Shown piece by piece: positions 1 through 8,297 of a DNA stretch of 51,876 bases. The notes under the pieces are model-generated. The model saw nothing but the letters and a program-made list of their open reading frames with translations, did not search any database and was not told where the DNA came from. The DNA is taken from the NCBI GenBank assembly GCA_027485285.1, contig JAIXRH010000087.1, forward strand, positions 1 through 51,876, in the 5' to 3' direction. Position 1 is the first letter of the stretch, and every line of letters starts with the position of its first letter. This DNA comes from Comamonadaceae bacterium. GTDB taxonomy: Bacteria > Pseudomonadota > Gammaproteobacteria > Burkholderiales > Burkholderiaceae_C. The translations under genes and the position numbers were made by a program.

Positions 1-129
1 AGCGCAGGCTTGTCCATCCCCGACATCTTCTTGTGGACCGGCGTGGCCAACGTCGCTGTCACGCTGGCCATCTTCATGGCCGAGCCCAGTTATTTGCAAC
101 GATTTGCGGCTTGGGTGCGTGGGGGTTGA
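1..129 (+). CDS. C-terminal end of an MFS-like membrane transporter (partial)
   Basis: The first frame is open from base 1 to a TGA at 127-129 and encodes 42 residues, so the start lies outside the window. The fragment has the hydrophobic stretch FLWTGVANVAVTLAIF followed by a short, positively charged tail. This resembles the last transmembrane helix of MFS permeases of the LplT or acyltransferase-coupled type, in which a phrase like 'SIPDIFL' precedes the final helix. Family assignment rests on this short piece and is tentative. It converges on the MetE-like gene, whose stop lies about 30 bases further on. Confidence 0.45.
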   Translation, partial: SAGLSIPDIFLWTGVANVAVTLAIFMAEPSYLQRFAAWVRGG

Positions 130-160
130 CCCAGCGCATCCCCAGCAACAGCGATCAAGC

Positions 161-1201
161 TCAAGCGTACCGAGTGCGCGCCAACGCAGCGCCAGCCGCC
201 AAGGCTTCCAACTTTTTCACCGCCACATCGCGGCTCATAGGGGCCAAGCCGCAGTTGGTGCAAGCAATCAAACGGTTTTTGGGCACGTACTTCAACGCCA
301 TGCCAATGGTGTCGGCAATTTGCTCTGGCGTTTCAATCACATCGCTGGCCACGTCAATCACGCCCACCATCACGTCTTTGCCTTCGAGCAACGCCATCAT
401 TTCGGGCGGCACATGTGAGTGGTAGCACTCGAGGCTCACCTGTTGGATGCTACTTTTGGCCAACGCAGGCAAGACTTTTTCGTATTGACGCCACTCGTCA
501 CCCAAGGTCTTCTTCCAGTTGTTGTTGGCTTCAATGCCGTAGCCATAGCAAATGTGAACCGCCGTGGTGCAGGTCAGGCCTTGTGCGGCACGCTCTAAGG
601 CTTTCACGCCCCAGTCTGCGGCTTCCTCTAAGTAGACGTTGAACGCAGGCTCGTCAAACTGAATGATGTCCACGCCGTCAGCCTGCAAGGCCAAGGCTTC
701 TTGGTTGAGCAATTCGGCAAAGGCAAACGCCATGTCGATGCGCCCTTGCACCGCGTCTTTGCCCTTGCCGTAAAAACGGTCGGCCACAGTGTCGACGATG
801 GTCATGGGGCCGGGCAAAGTGAACTTGAGTTTCTTGTTGGTGTGGGCGCGGGCCAGCTGCGCTTCAAACGCATGGACGCGGCCTTTCAACTTCAAAGGCG
901 CAATGACTTGTGGCACTTGCGCGTCGTAGCGGTTGTTGCGAATGCCCATCGTCACTTTGTTTTCAAAGTCAATGCCTTCCACCTGCTCTAAAAAACCGTG
1001 CACAAAGTGTTGGCGCGATTGCTCGCCGTCGCCAATCACATCGAGGCCCGCGTCCTCTTGGGCTTTGATCCACAAGAGTGTGGCATCCGCTTTGGCTTGC
1101 AACAGCGCATCGCCTTCAGCCTGCCACTTGGGCCAGAGTTTGTTGGTCTCGGCCAACCATTCGGGTTTGGGCAAGCTGCCTGCAATTGCGGTTGAAAACA
1201 T
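161..1201 (-). CDS. MetE-core-like cobalamin-independent methyltransferase (COG0620 family)
   Basis: This 346-residue protein matches the C-terminal catalytic barrel of cobalamin-independent methionine synthase and lacks the N-terminal MetE half. The zinc-ligand pattern is visible: HICYG (His and Cys about residues 216-218), a Glu in SLECYHSH (about 259) and a Cys in ACTNCGLAPMSR (about 315). The motif DEPAFN, typical of the family, also occurs. Stand-alone core enzymes of this kind are known to transfer methyl groups to homocysteine from donors other than the polyglutamyl folate, but the donor here is unknown. The start is supported by a GGAG eight bases upstream. It lies 67 bp downstream of the luciferase-like gene on the same strand and could be cotranscribed with it. 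Confidence 0.85.
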   Translation of the reverse strand: MFSTAIAGSLPKPEWLAETNKLWPKWQAEGDALLQAKADATLLWIKAQEDAGLDVIGDGEQSRQHFVHGFLEQVEGIDFENKVTMGIRNNRYDAQVPQVIAPLKLKGRVHAFEAQLARAHTNKKLKFTLPGPMTIVDTVADRFYGKGKDAVQGRIDMAFAFAELLNQEALALQADGVDIIQFDEPAFNVYLEEAADWGVKALERAAQGLTCTTAVHICYGYGIEANNNWKKTLGDEWRQYEKVLPALAKSSIQQVSLECYHSHVPPEMMALLEGKDVMVGVIDVASDVIETPEQIADTIGMALKYVPKNRLIACTNCGLAPMSRDVAVKKLEALAAGAALARTRYA

Positions 1202-1268
1202 CGTGGGGTCTCCGGTGGTGATGTGAAAAATGAAAAAGGTATGAAACGGTGCTGGCTAGGATCAATGT

Positions 1269-2291
1269 TTAAGCCAGCGCAAACTCTTGGGCCAACAACT
1301 CATAAGAGCGGGCCTGCGCCGCTGCATCATGCGCCCACGTGATGATGACCACCTCGTCCAGCTGCAATCGCTCGGCCAGCTTGCGCAATTTGTCGGCCAC
1401 TTGGGGGGCACTGCCCACCAAAGCGCCAGCACGCAACTGGGCCAAGGCCATTTGCTCTGACGGGTTGTAATCGCGCACGGCTTGGTCGGGTGGCAACAAG
1501 GCACCGATGCGCCCCGTGTTGCGGTCCATCTTCCAGCGGGCGCGGCTTTGAAACAAACGCCAAGCCTCGTCTTCGGTGTCAGCCGCCAGGGCCCACACGC
1601 ACACGGTGGCCAGTGGCTTGGGGTTGCGTGCGTTGGGGCGATAGTTGGCGCGGTAAAGGTTGAAGGCGTTGTCCACGCCTTGCCCTTCGGTGATGAAGTA
1701 GGCAAACGCATATGGCAAGCCCAAATGCGCGGCAAGCTGTGCGCCGTAGTCTGAGCTGCCCAACATCCACACCTCGGGGAATGTGGGGCCGCTGGGGTAC
1801 GCATAAACACCGTGGCCAGGGTGACCAGCGGGGATGGGCTCGCCAGTGACCCAAGCCCGCAACGCCATCACTTGCTGTGGAAAGTTGTCAGAGGCATGCC
1901 GGTCGGGGTTGAGCAGCTGGGCAGTGCGGCCATCGCTGCCAGGCGCACGACCCACGCCTAGATCGATGCGGCCTGGGGCCAAGGCATCGAGCACGCGGAA
2001 TTGTTCAGCGACTTTGAGGGGCGCATAGTGCGGCAGCATGACGCCAGCACTGCCCAGCCGTATGCGCGTGGTGCGGGCGGCAATGGCAGCCATCAACACT
2101 TCGGGCGCGGTGCCCACAATGCTGGGATGGCTGTGGTGCTCGCTCACCCAAAAACGGTGATAGCCCCAGGCCTCGCACTGAGGGGCGAGTGCCAAGGTTT
2201 GGCGAATGGCTGCGTCTTGGCTTTGGCCCGAGGCAGCGGCAGATTGATCAAGGACAGACAGTTTAAGCACGGGACAGAGCATAACTTGCAT
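1269..2291 (-). CDS. LLM-class flavin-dependent oxidoreductase (MsnO8-like)
   Basis: This protein of about 340 residues has the bacterial luciferase-like barrel. Recognisable segments include KLSVLDQS at the N terminus, GYHRFWVSEHHSHP, APEVLMAAIAARTTRIRLGS, VMLPHYAPLKVAEQF and GRIDLGVGRAPGSD, which together are characteristic of the MsnO8-type LLM group. Such enzymes use reduced flavin (FMNH2) and oxygen, or F420 in other branches, and most are uncharacterised. The start is ambiguous: an ATG at 2291 with a G-rich stretch just upstream, or an ATG at 2282 closer to the conserved KLSVLDQ. The substrate cannot be inferred. It precedes the MetE-like gene on the same strand. Confidence 0.85.
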   Translation of the reverse strand: MQVMLCPVLKLSVLDQSAAASGQSQDAAIRQTLALAPQCEAWGYHRFWVSEHHSHPSIVGTAPEVLMAAIAARTTRIRLGSAGVMLPHYAPLKVAEQFRVLDALAPGRIDLGVGRAPGSDGRTAQLLNPDRHASDNFPQQVMALRAWVTGEPIPAGHPGHGVYAYPSGPTFPEVWMLGSSDYGAQLAAHLGLPYAFAYFITEGQGVDNAFNLYRANYRPNARNPKPLATVCVWALAADTEDEAWRLFQSRARWKMDRNTGRIGALLPPDQAVRDYNPSEQMALAQLRAGALVGSAPQVADKLRKLAERLQLDEVVIITWAHDAAAQARSYELLAQEFALA

Positions 2292-2331
2292 CACGCCCCC
2301 ACGCTGTCACGCAGGCTCTGTTCGCTTTGCT

Positions 2332-2964
2332 TTAGGCCATCTGAGTGCGCGAACGGCGGTTGATTTGGCGCACAGACATGAGCGCGTCAAAGAAGCCATG
2401 CAACCAGTCCATGTCGATGGGCTTTTGCAGCAATTGCACACCATCTGGCAACACGCCTTTGGCACGCACGTCTTCAACGCTCATGCCGGTCATGACGACC
2501 ACTGCCAAATTGCTGAACAAGTTGTGTGAACTGAGGGTTTTCAAAAATTCGAAGCCGTCCACATTGGGCATTTTCAAATCGGTCAGCAGCACTTGGGGCT
2601 GCAAACTGGGCATGTCCAGCAAAGCCTCCATGGCCGAGGCGTACATCACAGCATCCAAGGGCAAGCCCCATTGGTCAAAGTTGGTTTGCAACATCAAGCG
2701 TGTGTTTTCATCGTCTTCCACCACCAACACGCGCAAGCGGTCTTCGCCTTGGATCATGGATGCAGGGGCCAAGTTGTGGCGGCGTTGGTAATCATGGATG
2801 GACTGCAAAGAGATGCGGCGGTGCCCGCCTTGGGTCTTCCATGCTTTGAGATCGCCCTTTTCAACCAAACCTTGGACGGTTCCCACAGAGATACCCAACA
2901 TTTTGGCGGCGTAGCTGGTGCCGCAATAGCCGTCATACGGCTCTTTTGAAGGTGGCATGTTCAT
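2332..2964 (-). CDS. Response regulator with N-terminal excisionase/MerR-type HTH and C-terminal receiver domain
   Basis: The 210-residue protein joins two modules in an uncommon order. Residues about 14-60 (YAAKMLGISVGTVQGLVEKGDLKAWKT, then GGHRRI) form a winged-helix DNA-binding domain of the excisionase/MerR class. Residues about 75-200 form a CheY-like receiver, with the acidic pair in VVEDDE, the phosphoacceptor Asp in LLTDLKMP, the Thr in VVMTGMS and the conserved Lys in QKPID. In typical response regulators the receiver comes first. No histidine kinase gene adjoins it, so the partner is unknown. The upstream region is very AT-rich. The gene has its own transcription unit or leads into the LLM gene. 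Confidence 0.85.
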   Translation of the reverse strand: MNMPPSKEPYDGYCGTSYAAKMLGISVGTVQGLVEKGDLKAWKTQGGHRRISLQSIHDYQRRHNLAPASMIQGEDRLRVLVVEDDENTRLMLQTNFDQWGLPLDAVMYASAMEALLDMPSLQPQVLLTDLKMPNVDGFEFLKTLSSHNLFSNLAVVVMTGMSVEDVRAKGVLPDGVQLLQKPIDMDWLHGFFDALMSVRQINRRSRTQMA

Positions 2965-3107
2965 TACAAGTTCCTGTTCTCTTTACTCATCTGATGAAAG
3001 TCACACATGATTATGTAACTATTTATTTGTAATATATGAACTATTAAATCTCTTAAAGTGTTAAAAATGATGAAGCAGAACTCGCTTTTTTAAAATTCAT
3101 CAGTCAC
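2965..3107. promoter_or_regulatory. AT-rich upstream region of the response regulator gene
   Basis: Between the response regulator start and the ettA terminator lies a strongly AT-rich stretch (about 2995-3095), unlike its GC-richer surroundings. On the minus strand it contains several TATA-like hexamers (for example CATAAT close to the gene). No single -35/-10 pair stands out. It most likely holds the promoter for the response regulator. No ORF was recognised. Confidence 0.45.
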
Positions 3108-3143
3108 AAAAAAGCCCAGCGACCGATGGGCGGCTGGGCTTTT
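3108..3143 (-). terminator. Rho-independent terminator downstream of ettA
   Basis: A perfect 11-bp inverted repeat (AAAAGCCCAGC at 3110-3120, GCTGGGCTTTT at 3133-3143) encloses a 12-base loop. Read on the minus strand the second arm runs straight into six T residues. It begins 16 bases after the ettA stop codon, the expected position for an intrinsic terminator of that gene. Confidence 0.9.
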
Positions 3144-3159
3144 ACGAGTAAGTGGTGGC

Positions 3160-4827
3160 TTACTTGAGCGCTTTGAATCGCACACGCTTGGGCTTGGCCC
3201 CCTCTTCGCCCAAACGCTTCTTCTTGTCGGCTTCGTACTCTTGGTAGTTGCCATCGAAGAACACCCACTGGCTGTCGCCTTCGGCAGCCAAGATGTGGGT
3301 GGCAATGCGGTCCAAGAACCAACGGTCATGGCTGATCACCATCACCGAGCCCGCGAACTCAAGCAAGGCATCTTCCAAGGCGCGCAAGGTTTCCACGTCC
3401 AAGTCGTTGGAGGGCTCGTCCAGCAGCAGCACGTTGCCGCCTTCGATCAAGGTCTTGGCCAAGTGCAAGCGGCCACGCTCACCACCGGACAACATGCCGA
3501 CTTTCTTTTGCTGGTCGCCGCCGTTGAAGTTGAAGCGACCGCAATAAGCCCGGCTGGGCATTTGGAACTTGCCCACGTTCATGATGTCTAAACCGCCAGA
3601 GATGTCTTCCCACACGGTCTTGTTGTCGTTCAGGTCGTCGCGCGACTGGTCCACAAACGCCATCTTCACGGTTTGGCCAATCTTGACTTCACCGCTGTCG
3701 GGCAGCTCTTTGCCTGCAATCAGCTTGAACAGGGTCGATTTACCCGCACCGTTAGGGCCAATGATGCCCACGATGGCGCCCGCAGGCACTTGGAAGCTCA
3801 GGTTGTCGATCAACAAACGGTCGCCAAAGGACTTGCTGACGTTCTTGAACTCAAACACTTCATGGCCCAAGCGCTCGGCCACTGGAATGAAGATTTCTTG
3901 GGTTTCGTTGCGCTTTTGGTATTCGTGATCAGACAACTCTTCAAAGCGGGCCAAACGGGCCTTGCTCTTGGCTTGACGGCCTTTGGGGTTTTGACGCGCC
4001 CATTCCAATTCCTTCTTCATGGCTTTGGAGCGTGCATCTTCGGTGCGCTGCTCAGTCGCCAAACGGGCTTCTTTTTGCTCCAACCAGGTGGAGTAGTTGC
4101 CTTTGTAAGGAATGCCGTGGCCACGGTCGAGCTCCAAAATCCACTCGGCGGCGTTGTCCAAAAAGTAGCGGTCATGGGTGATGGCCACCACGGTGCCTGA
4201 GAAACGGGCCAAGAACTGCTCTAACCAGTCCACGGATTCGGCGTCCAAGTGGTTGGTGGGTTCGTCGAGCAGCAGCATGTCTGGCTTGCTCAGCAACAAA
4301 CGGCACAAAGCCACGCGGCGTTTTTCACCGCCCGAAAGTTTGCCAATGATGGCGTCCCAAGCGGGCAGGCGCAGCGCATCGGCCGCGATTTCCAGCAAGT
4401 GGTCTGAGCCGTCACCCGCGCCAGAGGCGGCAATGATGGCTTCGAGTTGGGCTTGTTCAGCGGCCAAGGCGTCGAAGTCGGCGTCTTCTTCGGCGTAAGC
4501 GGCATAGACCTCTTCCAAGCGGGCCTGCGCTTCTTTGACCTCGCCCATGCCACTTTCGACCGATTGGCGGACCGTGTGCTCGGGGTCGAGCTGCGGTTCT
4601 TGGGGCAGATACCCGATTTTCAGGCCCGTCATGGGGATGGCTTCGCCCTCGATCTCTTTGTCGATGCCCGCCATGATTTTGAGCAAGGTGGACTTGCCTG
4701 AGCCGTTGGTACCCAGCACGCCAATCTTGGCTCCGGGGAAGAAAGACAAGGAGATGTCTTTCAAAATTTGACGCTTGGGCGGCACGATTTTGCCGACGCG
4801 GTTCATACTAAAAACGTACTGAGCCAT
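3160..4827 (-). CDS. ettA: Energy-dependent translational throttle protein EttA (ABC-F ATPase)
   Basis: The product is a cytoplasmic tandem ATPase of the ABC-F family that binds the ribosomal E site and gates early translation elongation according to ATP/ADP levels. The start at 4827 (MAQYVFSMNRVGKIV) gives 555 residues, the usual EttA length; a longer upstream frame exists but its extra residues match nothing in the family. Each ABC domain shows a Walker A (GTNGSGKST and GPNGAGKST), an LSGGE signature and a Walker B ending in LLLDEPTNHLD or LLLDEPSNDLD. The linker between them carries the charged arm/linker region (EWARQNPKGRQAKSKAR). It is followed by a strong terminator and is divergent from the helicase gene. 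Confidence 0.96.
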   Translation of the reverse strand: MAQYVFSMNRVGKIVPPKRQILKDISLSFFPGAKIGVLGTNGSGKSTLLKIMAGIDKEIEGEAIPMTGLKIGYLPQEPQLDPEHTVRQSVESGMGEVKEAQARLEEVYAAYAEEDADFDALAAEQAQLEAIIAASGAGDGSDHLLEIAADALRLPAWDAIIGKLSGGEKRRVALCRLLLSKPDMLLLDEPTNHLDAESVDWLEQFLARFSGTVVAITHDRYFLDNAAEWILELDRGHGIPYKGNYSTWLEQKEARLATEQRTEDARSKAMKKELEWARQNPKGRQAKSKARLARFEELSDHEYQKRNETQEIFIPVAERLGHEVFEFKNVSKSFGDRLLIDNLSFQVPAGAIVGIIGPNGAGKSTLFKLIAGKELPDSGEVKIGQTVKMAFVDQSRDDLNDNKTVWEDISGGLDIMNVGKFQMPSRAYCGRFNFNGGDQQKKVGMLSGGERGRLHLAKTLIEGGNVLLLDEPSNDLDVETLRALEDALLEFAGSVMVISHDRWFLDRIATHILAAEGDSQWVFFDGNYQEYEADKKKRLGEEGAKPKRVRFKALK

Positions 4828-5068
4828 TTGTTTTCTTTCGGGTAGCGGATGCAATAAAACGTGGATTATCCCTGCTATCTCGATCCGTGCCACAATACTC
4901 TCCGTTGCCGCCGCCAGTTGCCGCAACATCAGCACTTCTGCTGGAGCTGGGTCCAAACACTTCTGTTTGTGATTATTGAGAGCTCACCTGTAACTATTGC
5001 CAACCTTTGACTGGGTGGCCTTCGGGCCAAGCGGGTTGGTGTCATGCGCTGACATAAAGCGCTCCATC
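4828..5068. promoter_or_regulatory. Divergent intergenic region between ettA and the DEAD-box helicase gene
   Basis: This 241-bp spacer must hold promoters for both genes. A weak plus-strand candidate is TTGTGA (4967-4972) and TGTAAC (4989-4994) separated by 16 bases. Downstream of it, GGCC-TTCG-GGCC (5017-5028) would form a small, very stable UUCG-type hairpin in the helicase mRNA leader. No coding region was recognised here, although frames of both flanking genes extend into it. Confidence 0.4.
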
Positions 5069-6922
5069 ATGAAATTTGAAGATTTAAATTTGGCTCCGGC
5101 CATCCAAAAAGCTGTGGCCGAACAGGGCTACGAAACGCCCACCCCCATCCAAGCCCAAGCCATTCCAGCGGTTCTCGCTGGCCACGACTTGTTGGCAGGC
5201 GCCCAAACGGGCACCGGTAAAACAGCGGCCTTCACCTTGCCGCTGTTGCACAAGCTCACCATGAGCCGCAGCAAAGAAAACAAGTTTGGCGTGTACGGTG
5301 TGCGCGCCTTGGTGCTGACCCCCACGCGCGAACTCGCGGCCCAAGTGGAAGAGTCAGTCCGCAATTACGGCAAATACTTGCAACTCACCTCCACCGTCAT
5401 CTTTGGCGGCGTGGGCATGAACCCGCAAGTCGCCCGCATCAAAAAAGGCGTGGACATCTTGGTGGCCACGCCCGGCCGCTTGCTCGACTTGCAACAGCAA
5501 GGCTTGCTCGATTTGTCGACGGTGGAAATCTTGGTGCTCGACGAAGCCGACCGCATGCTGGACATGGGCTTCATCCACGACGTCAAGAAAATCTTGGCCT
5601 TGGTGCCCAAAGACAAGCAAAGCCTGTTGTTCTCTGCCACCTTCAGCGACGAAATTCGCGAACTGGCCAACAACCTGCTCAAAGACCCACAAAGCATTCA
5701 AGTCACGCCCAGTAACACCACGGTGCAACGCATCACACAGGTGGTGCACCCTGTGGGCCGCGGCAAGAAAAAAGCATTGCTCGCGCACATCATCAACGAA
5801 CACAACTGGAGCCAAGTGCTGGTGTTCACACGCACCAAGTTTGGCGCCAACAACGTGGCCGAGTTCTTGACCAAAAACGGCATCAGCGCCATGGCGCTGC
5901 ATGGCAACAAGAGCCAAACTGCGCGCACCCAAGCCTTGGCCGGCTTCAAGAGCGGCGACATCCGCGCTTTGGTGGCGACTGACATTGCGGCACGCGGCAT
6001 TGACATTGACGAGTTGCCACACGTGGTGAACTACGAAATCCCCAACATCAGCGAAGACTATGTGCACCGCATTGGCCGCACCGGCCGCGCGGGTTCGAGC
6101 GGCGAAGCCGTGAGCTTGGTGTCCTTGGACGAACAAGGCTTCATGCGCGACATCGAAATCTTCACCAAGCAACAAGTCCCCGTGGTGCCTGTGGCCGACT
6201 TTGGTCCTGACGCTGACGAAAAAGCCGAACCCATTGCCATGGGCCGTCAAACCTTGTGGGGCGGCATTGGCAAGCCTCCAGGCCGTGACGTGATGGCCGC
6301 GGCAGCCAAAGCTGCACGCAGTGAAATGATGCAACGCGTTCGCGACACCAAAGCCGCAGGCGGCGGTCGCAACGGGGGTGGTCGTGGCGGTCAAGGGGGT
6401 GGCGAGGGTAGAAATTCGGAAGGCCGCGCACCTCGACCCAACGGTCATGTGAGCCGAGACCGTGTGGGCGATCGTCCGCCACGCGATGGCGAACGCGCTC
6501 AGTTCGGAGACCGTCCTCCACGCAGCGGCGAACGCCCAGCGCGTGACGGCAATCGCCCCCAAGGCCAGGGTCCACGTGCGCCTCGCCAGTTTGACAACCG
6601 TGGCCCACGCAACGAGGCACCGCGTCCACCGCGTGACTTTGACGCGCCTCGCGCACCACGCCGTGATGATGACGACTTCCAGCCCCGCGCCAACGCGCAC
6701 TTGGGCACCCAAAGTGGCGTGAACGCCTTTGGCCACAAAACACAAGGGGGCGGTCAGCGCCAACCTGACCCCACGCGCACCAGCGTGGATCTCATGACCG
6801 AACGCAAACGCGGCGGTGGTGGCGGTGGCTATGGCCGCCGTTCAGGTGGTGGCGGAGGCAACCGCTCAGGCGGCGGTGGTGGCCGTTCAGGCGGTGGTGG
6901 TGGCGGCGGTTACGGCCGCTAA
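5069..6922 (+). CDS. rhlE: DEAD-box ATP-dependent RNA helicase, RhlE type, with long Arg/Gly-rich tail
   Basis: The 617-residue protein contains the full helicase core: the Q motif in [10 protein letters not shown], Walker [25 protein letters not shown], the DEAD box in [16 protein letters not shown] in LFSATFS, and the C-terminal lobe motifs [11 protein letters not shown] and [10 protein letters not shown]. From about residue 440 onward the chain becomes a low-complexity tail rich in Gly, Arg, Pro and Asp, ending in glycine runs, as in RhlE-like helicases that bind structured RNA in cold adaptation, ribosome assembly and RNA turnover. The start at 5069 ([10 protein letters not shown]) is the family start; an upstream ATG at 4997 adds 24 unrelated residues. 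The stop is only 3 bp from the convergent ferredoxin gene, with no obvious terminator between. Confidence 0.93.
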   Translation: MKFEDLNLAPAIQKAVAEQGYETPTPIQAQAIPAVLAGHDLLAGAQTGTGKTAAFTLPLLHKLTMSRSKENKFGVYGVRALVLTPTRELAAQVEESVRNYGKYLQLTSTVIFGGVGMNPQVARIKKGVDILVATPGRLLDLQQQGLLDLSTVEILVLDEADRMLDMGFIHDVKKILALVPKDKQSLLFSATFSDEIRELANNLLKDPQSIQVTPSNTTVQRITQVVHPVGRGKKKALLAHIINEHNWSQVLVFTRTKFGANNVAEFLTKNGISAMALHGNKSQTARTQALAGFKSGDIRALVATDIAARGIDIDELPHVVNYEIPNISEDYVHRIGRTGRAGSSGEAVSLVSLDEQGFMRDIEIFTKQQVPVVPVADFGPDADEKAEPIAMGRQTLWGGIGKPPGRDVMAAAAKAARSEMMQRVRDTKAAGGGRNGGGRGGQGGGEGRNSEGRAPRPNGHVSRDRVGDRPPRDGERAQFGDRPPRSGERPARDGNRPQGQGPRAPRQFDNRGPRNEAPRPPRDFDAPRAPRRDDDDFQPRANAHLGTQSGVNAFGHKTQGGGQRQPDPTRTSVDLMTERKRGGGGGGYGRRSGGGGGNRSGGGGGRSGGGGGGGYGR

Positions 6923-6925
6923 CAC

Positions 6926-7240
6926 TTAAAGATCCAGCATCAACACCGCAGTTTTGCTGCGTGAACAGCAAGGTGTGAACTGATCGTTCGCATCTTGCTC
7001 TTCACCGCTCAAATACAGGTCGCGGTGGTCCGGCACGCCGCCCACCACACGGGTCAGGCAAGTGCCACAAATACCTTGACCGCAAGACATGGGCACATCG
7101 TGCCCCGCAGCTTCTAGCACTTGCAAGACCGTTTGATCGGTACCCACTTGCAAACGTTGACCTGACTTCACAAGCTCGAGAGTGAACACCCCGTCGCTAC
7201 CCACGGGCGTATCGATGTCGCCATTGAAGTGATTGCTCAT
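6926..7240 (-). CDS. Stand-alone VanB-type [2Fe-2S] ferredoxin
   Basis: The 104-residue protein is a plant-type [2Fe-2S] ferredoxin with cluster cysteines at 53, 58, 61 and 91 (CGQGICGTC and PCCSR). Its sequence, including CGTCLTRV, PDHRDL and NDQFTPCCSR, reads like the C-terminal ferredoxin domain of VanB-type oxygenase reductases. The FMN and NAD domains normally fused in front are absent. The start codon overlaps the stop of the Rieske oxygenase by 4 bp, so the two are surely co-translated, and the ferredoxin should carry electrons to that oxygenase. There is no room for a reductase between them, and none was found elsewhere in the window. Confidence 0.9.
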   Translation of the reverse strand: MSNHFNGDIDTPVGSDGVFTLELVKSGQRLQVGTDQTVLQVLEAAGHDVPMSCGQGICGTCLTRVVGGVPDHRDLYLSGEEQDANDQFTPCCSRSKTAVLMLDL

Positions 7241-8277
7241 GCTGCAGCTCCTGTGCTGTCTTTGGCCAGGAGGCGCTCAATGACACGGCGCGATTGCACG
7301 CCGCCGGCATCGATGTTGAGCATCAACAAATTGCGCTCTGGATACTTGCTCAAGTTGCGTTGCTGCGATTCCAGCATTTCTAAATCTTCAGAAAAAATCT
7401 TGCCCTGACCTTCCCGAATCTTGGCAGTCAATTCAGCGTTATCAGGTTGGAACTGACGGGCCATGCCCCAGAAGTAAAGAATCGAAGTTTCGGTTTCGGG
7501 GGTGATGAAGTCCACCACCACGCTCGACGCTTTGTAGGCTTGAGGCGCGTTGTACCCACCCTTGCCCGCATGGGCCACACCAACTTCAATCATCACATGG
7601 CTCGGTGGCGTGAAGTGACAAATCTGCCAACGGTCCACGGGCACGTCATCCGCTAAATGATTGCCGCGCAAAGCCATCTTCCAAAACGGCGGCGCTTCTA
7701 TGTTTTCCATGAAACGGCTGGTGATGACGTGGTCGCCTTCCACCTTGGTGGTGCAAGGCACTTCGTCAATTTCTTTCTGTCCAATGCTGGTCGAGTGGAC
7801 ATAGGTTTCGTGCGTCAAGTCCATCAGGTTGTCGATCATCAGCTGGTAGTTGCATTGGATGTGATACAGCCCACCGCCATACGCCCAAGAAGGATTGTCA
7901 AAGAACTCAAATACAGGCATGGCCGCTTCATCGGCCACAGCCACATCACCCGGCCACACCCAAATGAAGCCATAGCGCTCGACCACCGCAAAGCTGCGAA
8001 TTGCCGGAAATCCGCGCACGCGTTGGCCAGGCATGGCCACAGTTTTGCCGTCACAGCCCATCTCTAAGCCGTGGTAGCCACACACCAACTTGCCATTGCA
8101 CACCTTGCCAAGCGACAACGGTGCACCACGGTGCGGACAAAAATCCTCCAGTGCCGACACCTTGCCGCCATCGCCGCGGTAGAACACCATGGACTCACCG
8201 CAGATGGTGCGGCCCAGGGGTTTGTCTTGTACATCGGCCGAGGTGGCGGCTACATACCAAGTATTTTTCAAAAACAT
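7237..8277 (-). CDS. VanA-like Rieske non-haem iron oxygenase (aromatic ring hydroxylase or O-demethylase)
   Basis: The 346-residue oxygenase carries a Rieske [2Fe-2S] motif, Cys47-Pro-His49 and Cys66-x2-His69, and a mononuclear iron site in DNLMDLTHETYVH (Asn150, Asp153, His156, His161). Length and layout match the single-component VanA group (vanillate O-demethylase oxygenase, dicamba and toluenesulfonate monooxygenases). ATG at 8277 is preferred over an upstream TTG because AGAAAGAAG precedes it. It lies 20 bp behind livF and overlaps the ferredoxin gene, so uptake genes and oxygenase form one operon. The substrate is unknown; a methoxylated or other substituted benzoate is the best guess from family and context. 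Confidence 0.9.
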   Translation of the reverse strand: MFLKNTWYVAATSADVQDKPLGRTICGESMVFYRGDGGKVSALEDFCPHRGAPLSLGKVCNGKLVCGYHGLEMGCDGKTVAMPGQRVRGFPAIRSFAVVERYGFIWVWPGDVAVADEAAMPVFEFFDNPSWAYGGGLYHIQCNYQLMIDNLMDLTHETYVHSTSIGQKEIDEVPCTTKVEGDHVITSRFMENIEAPPFWKMALRGNHLADDVPVDRWQICHFTPPSHVMIEVGVAHAGKGGYNAPQAYKASSVVVDFITPETETSILYFWGMARQFQPDNAELTAKIREGQGKIFSEDLEMLESQQRNLSKYPERNLLMLNIDAGGVQSRRVIERLLAKDSTGAAA

Positions 8278-8297
8278 ATGCGCTTCTTTCTGCGTGT

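Noticed and set aside
5354-6763. 469-codon open frame on the minus strand opposite the DEAD-box helicase
   Set aside because: It is the mirror of a GC-biased real gene: composition is odd (Ala, His, Val, Arg rich), no domain is recognisable, and the plus-strand frame has every helicase motif.
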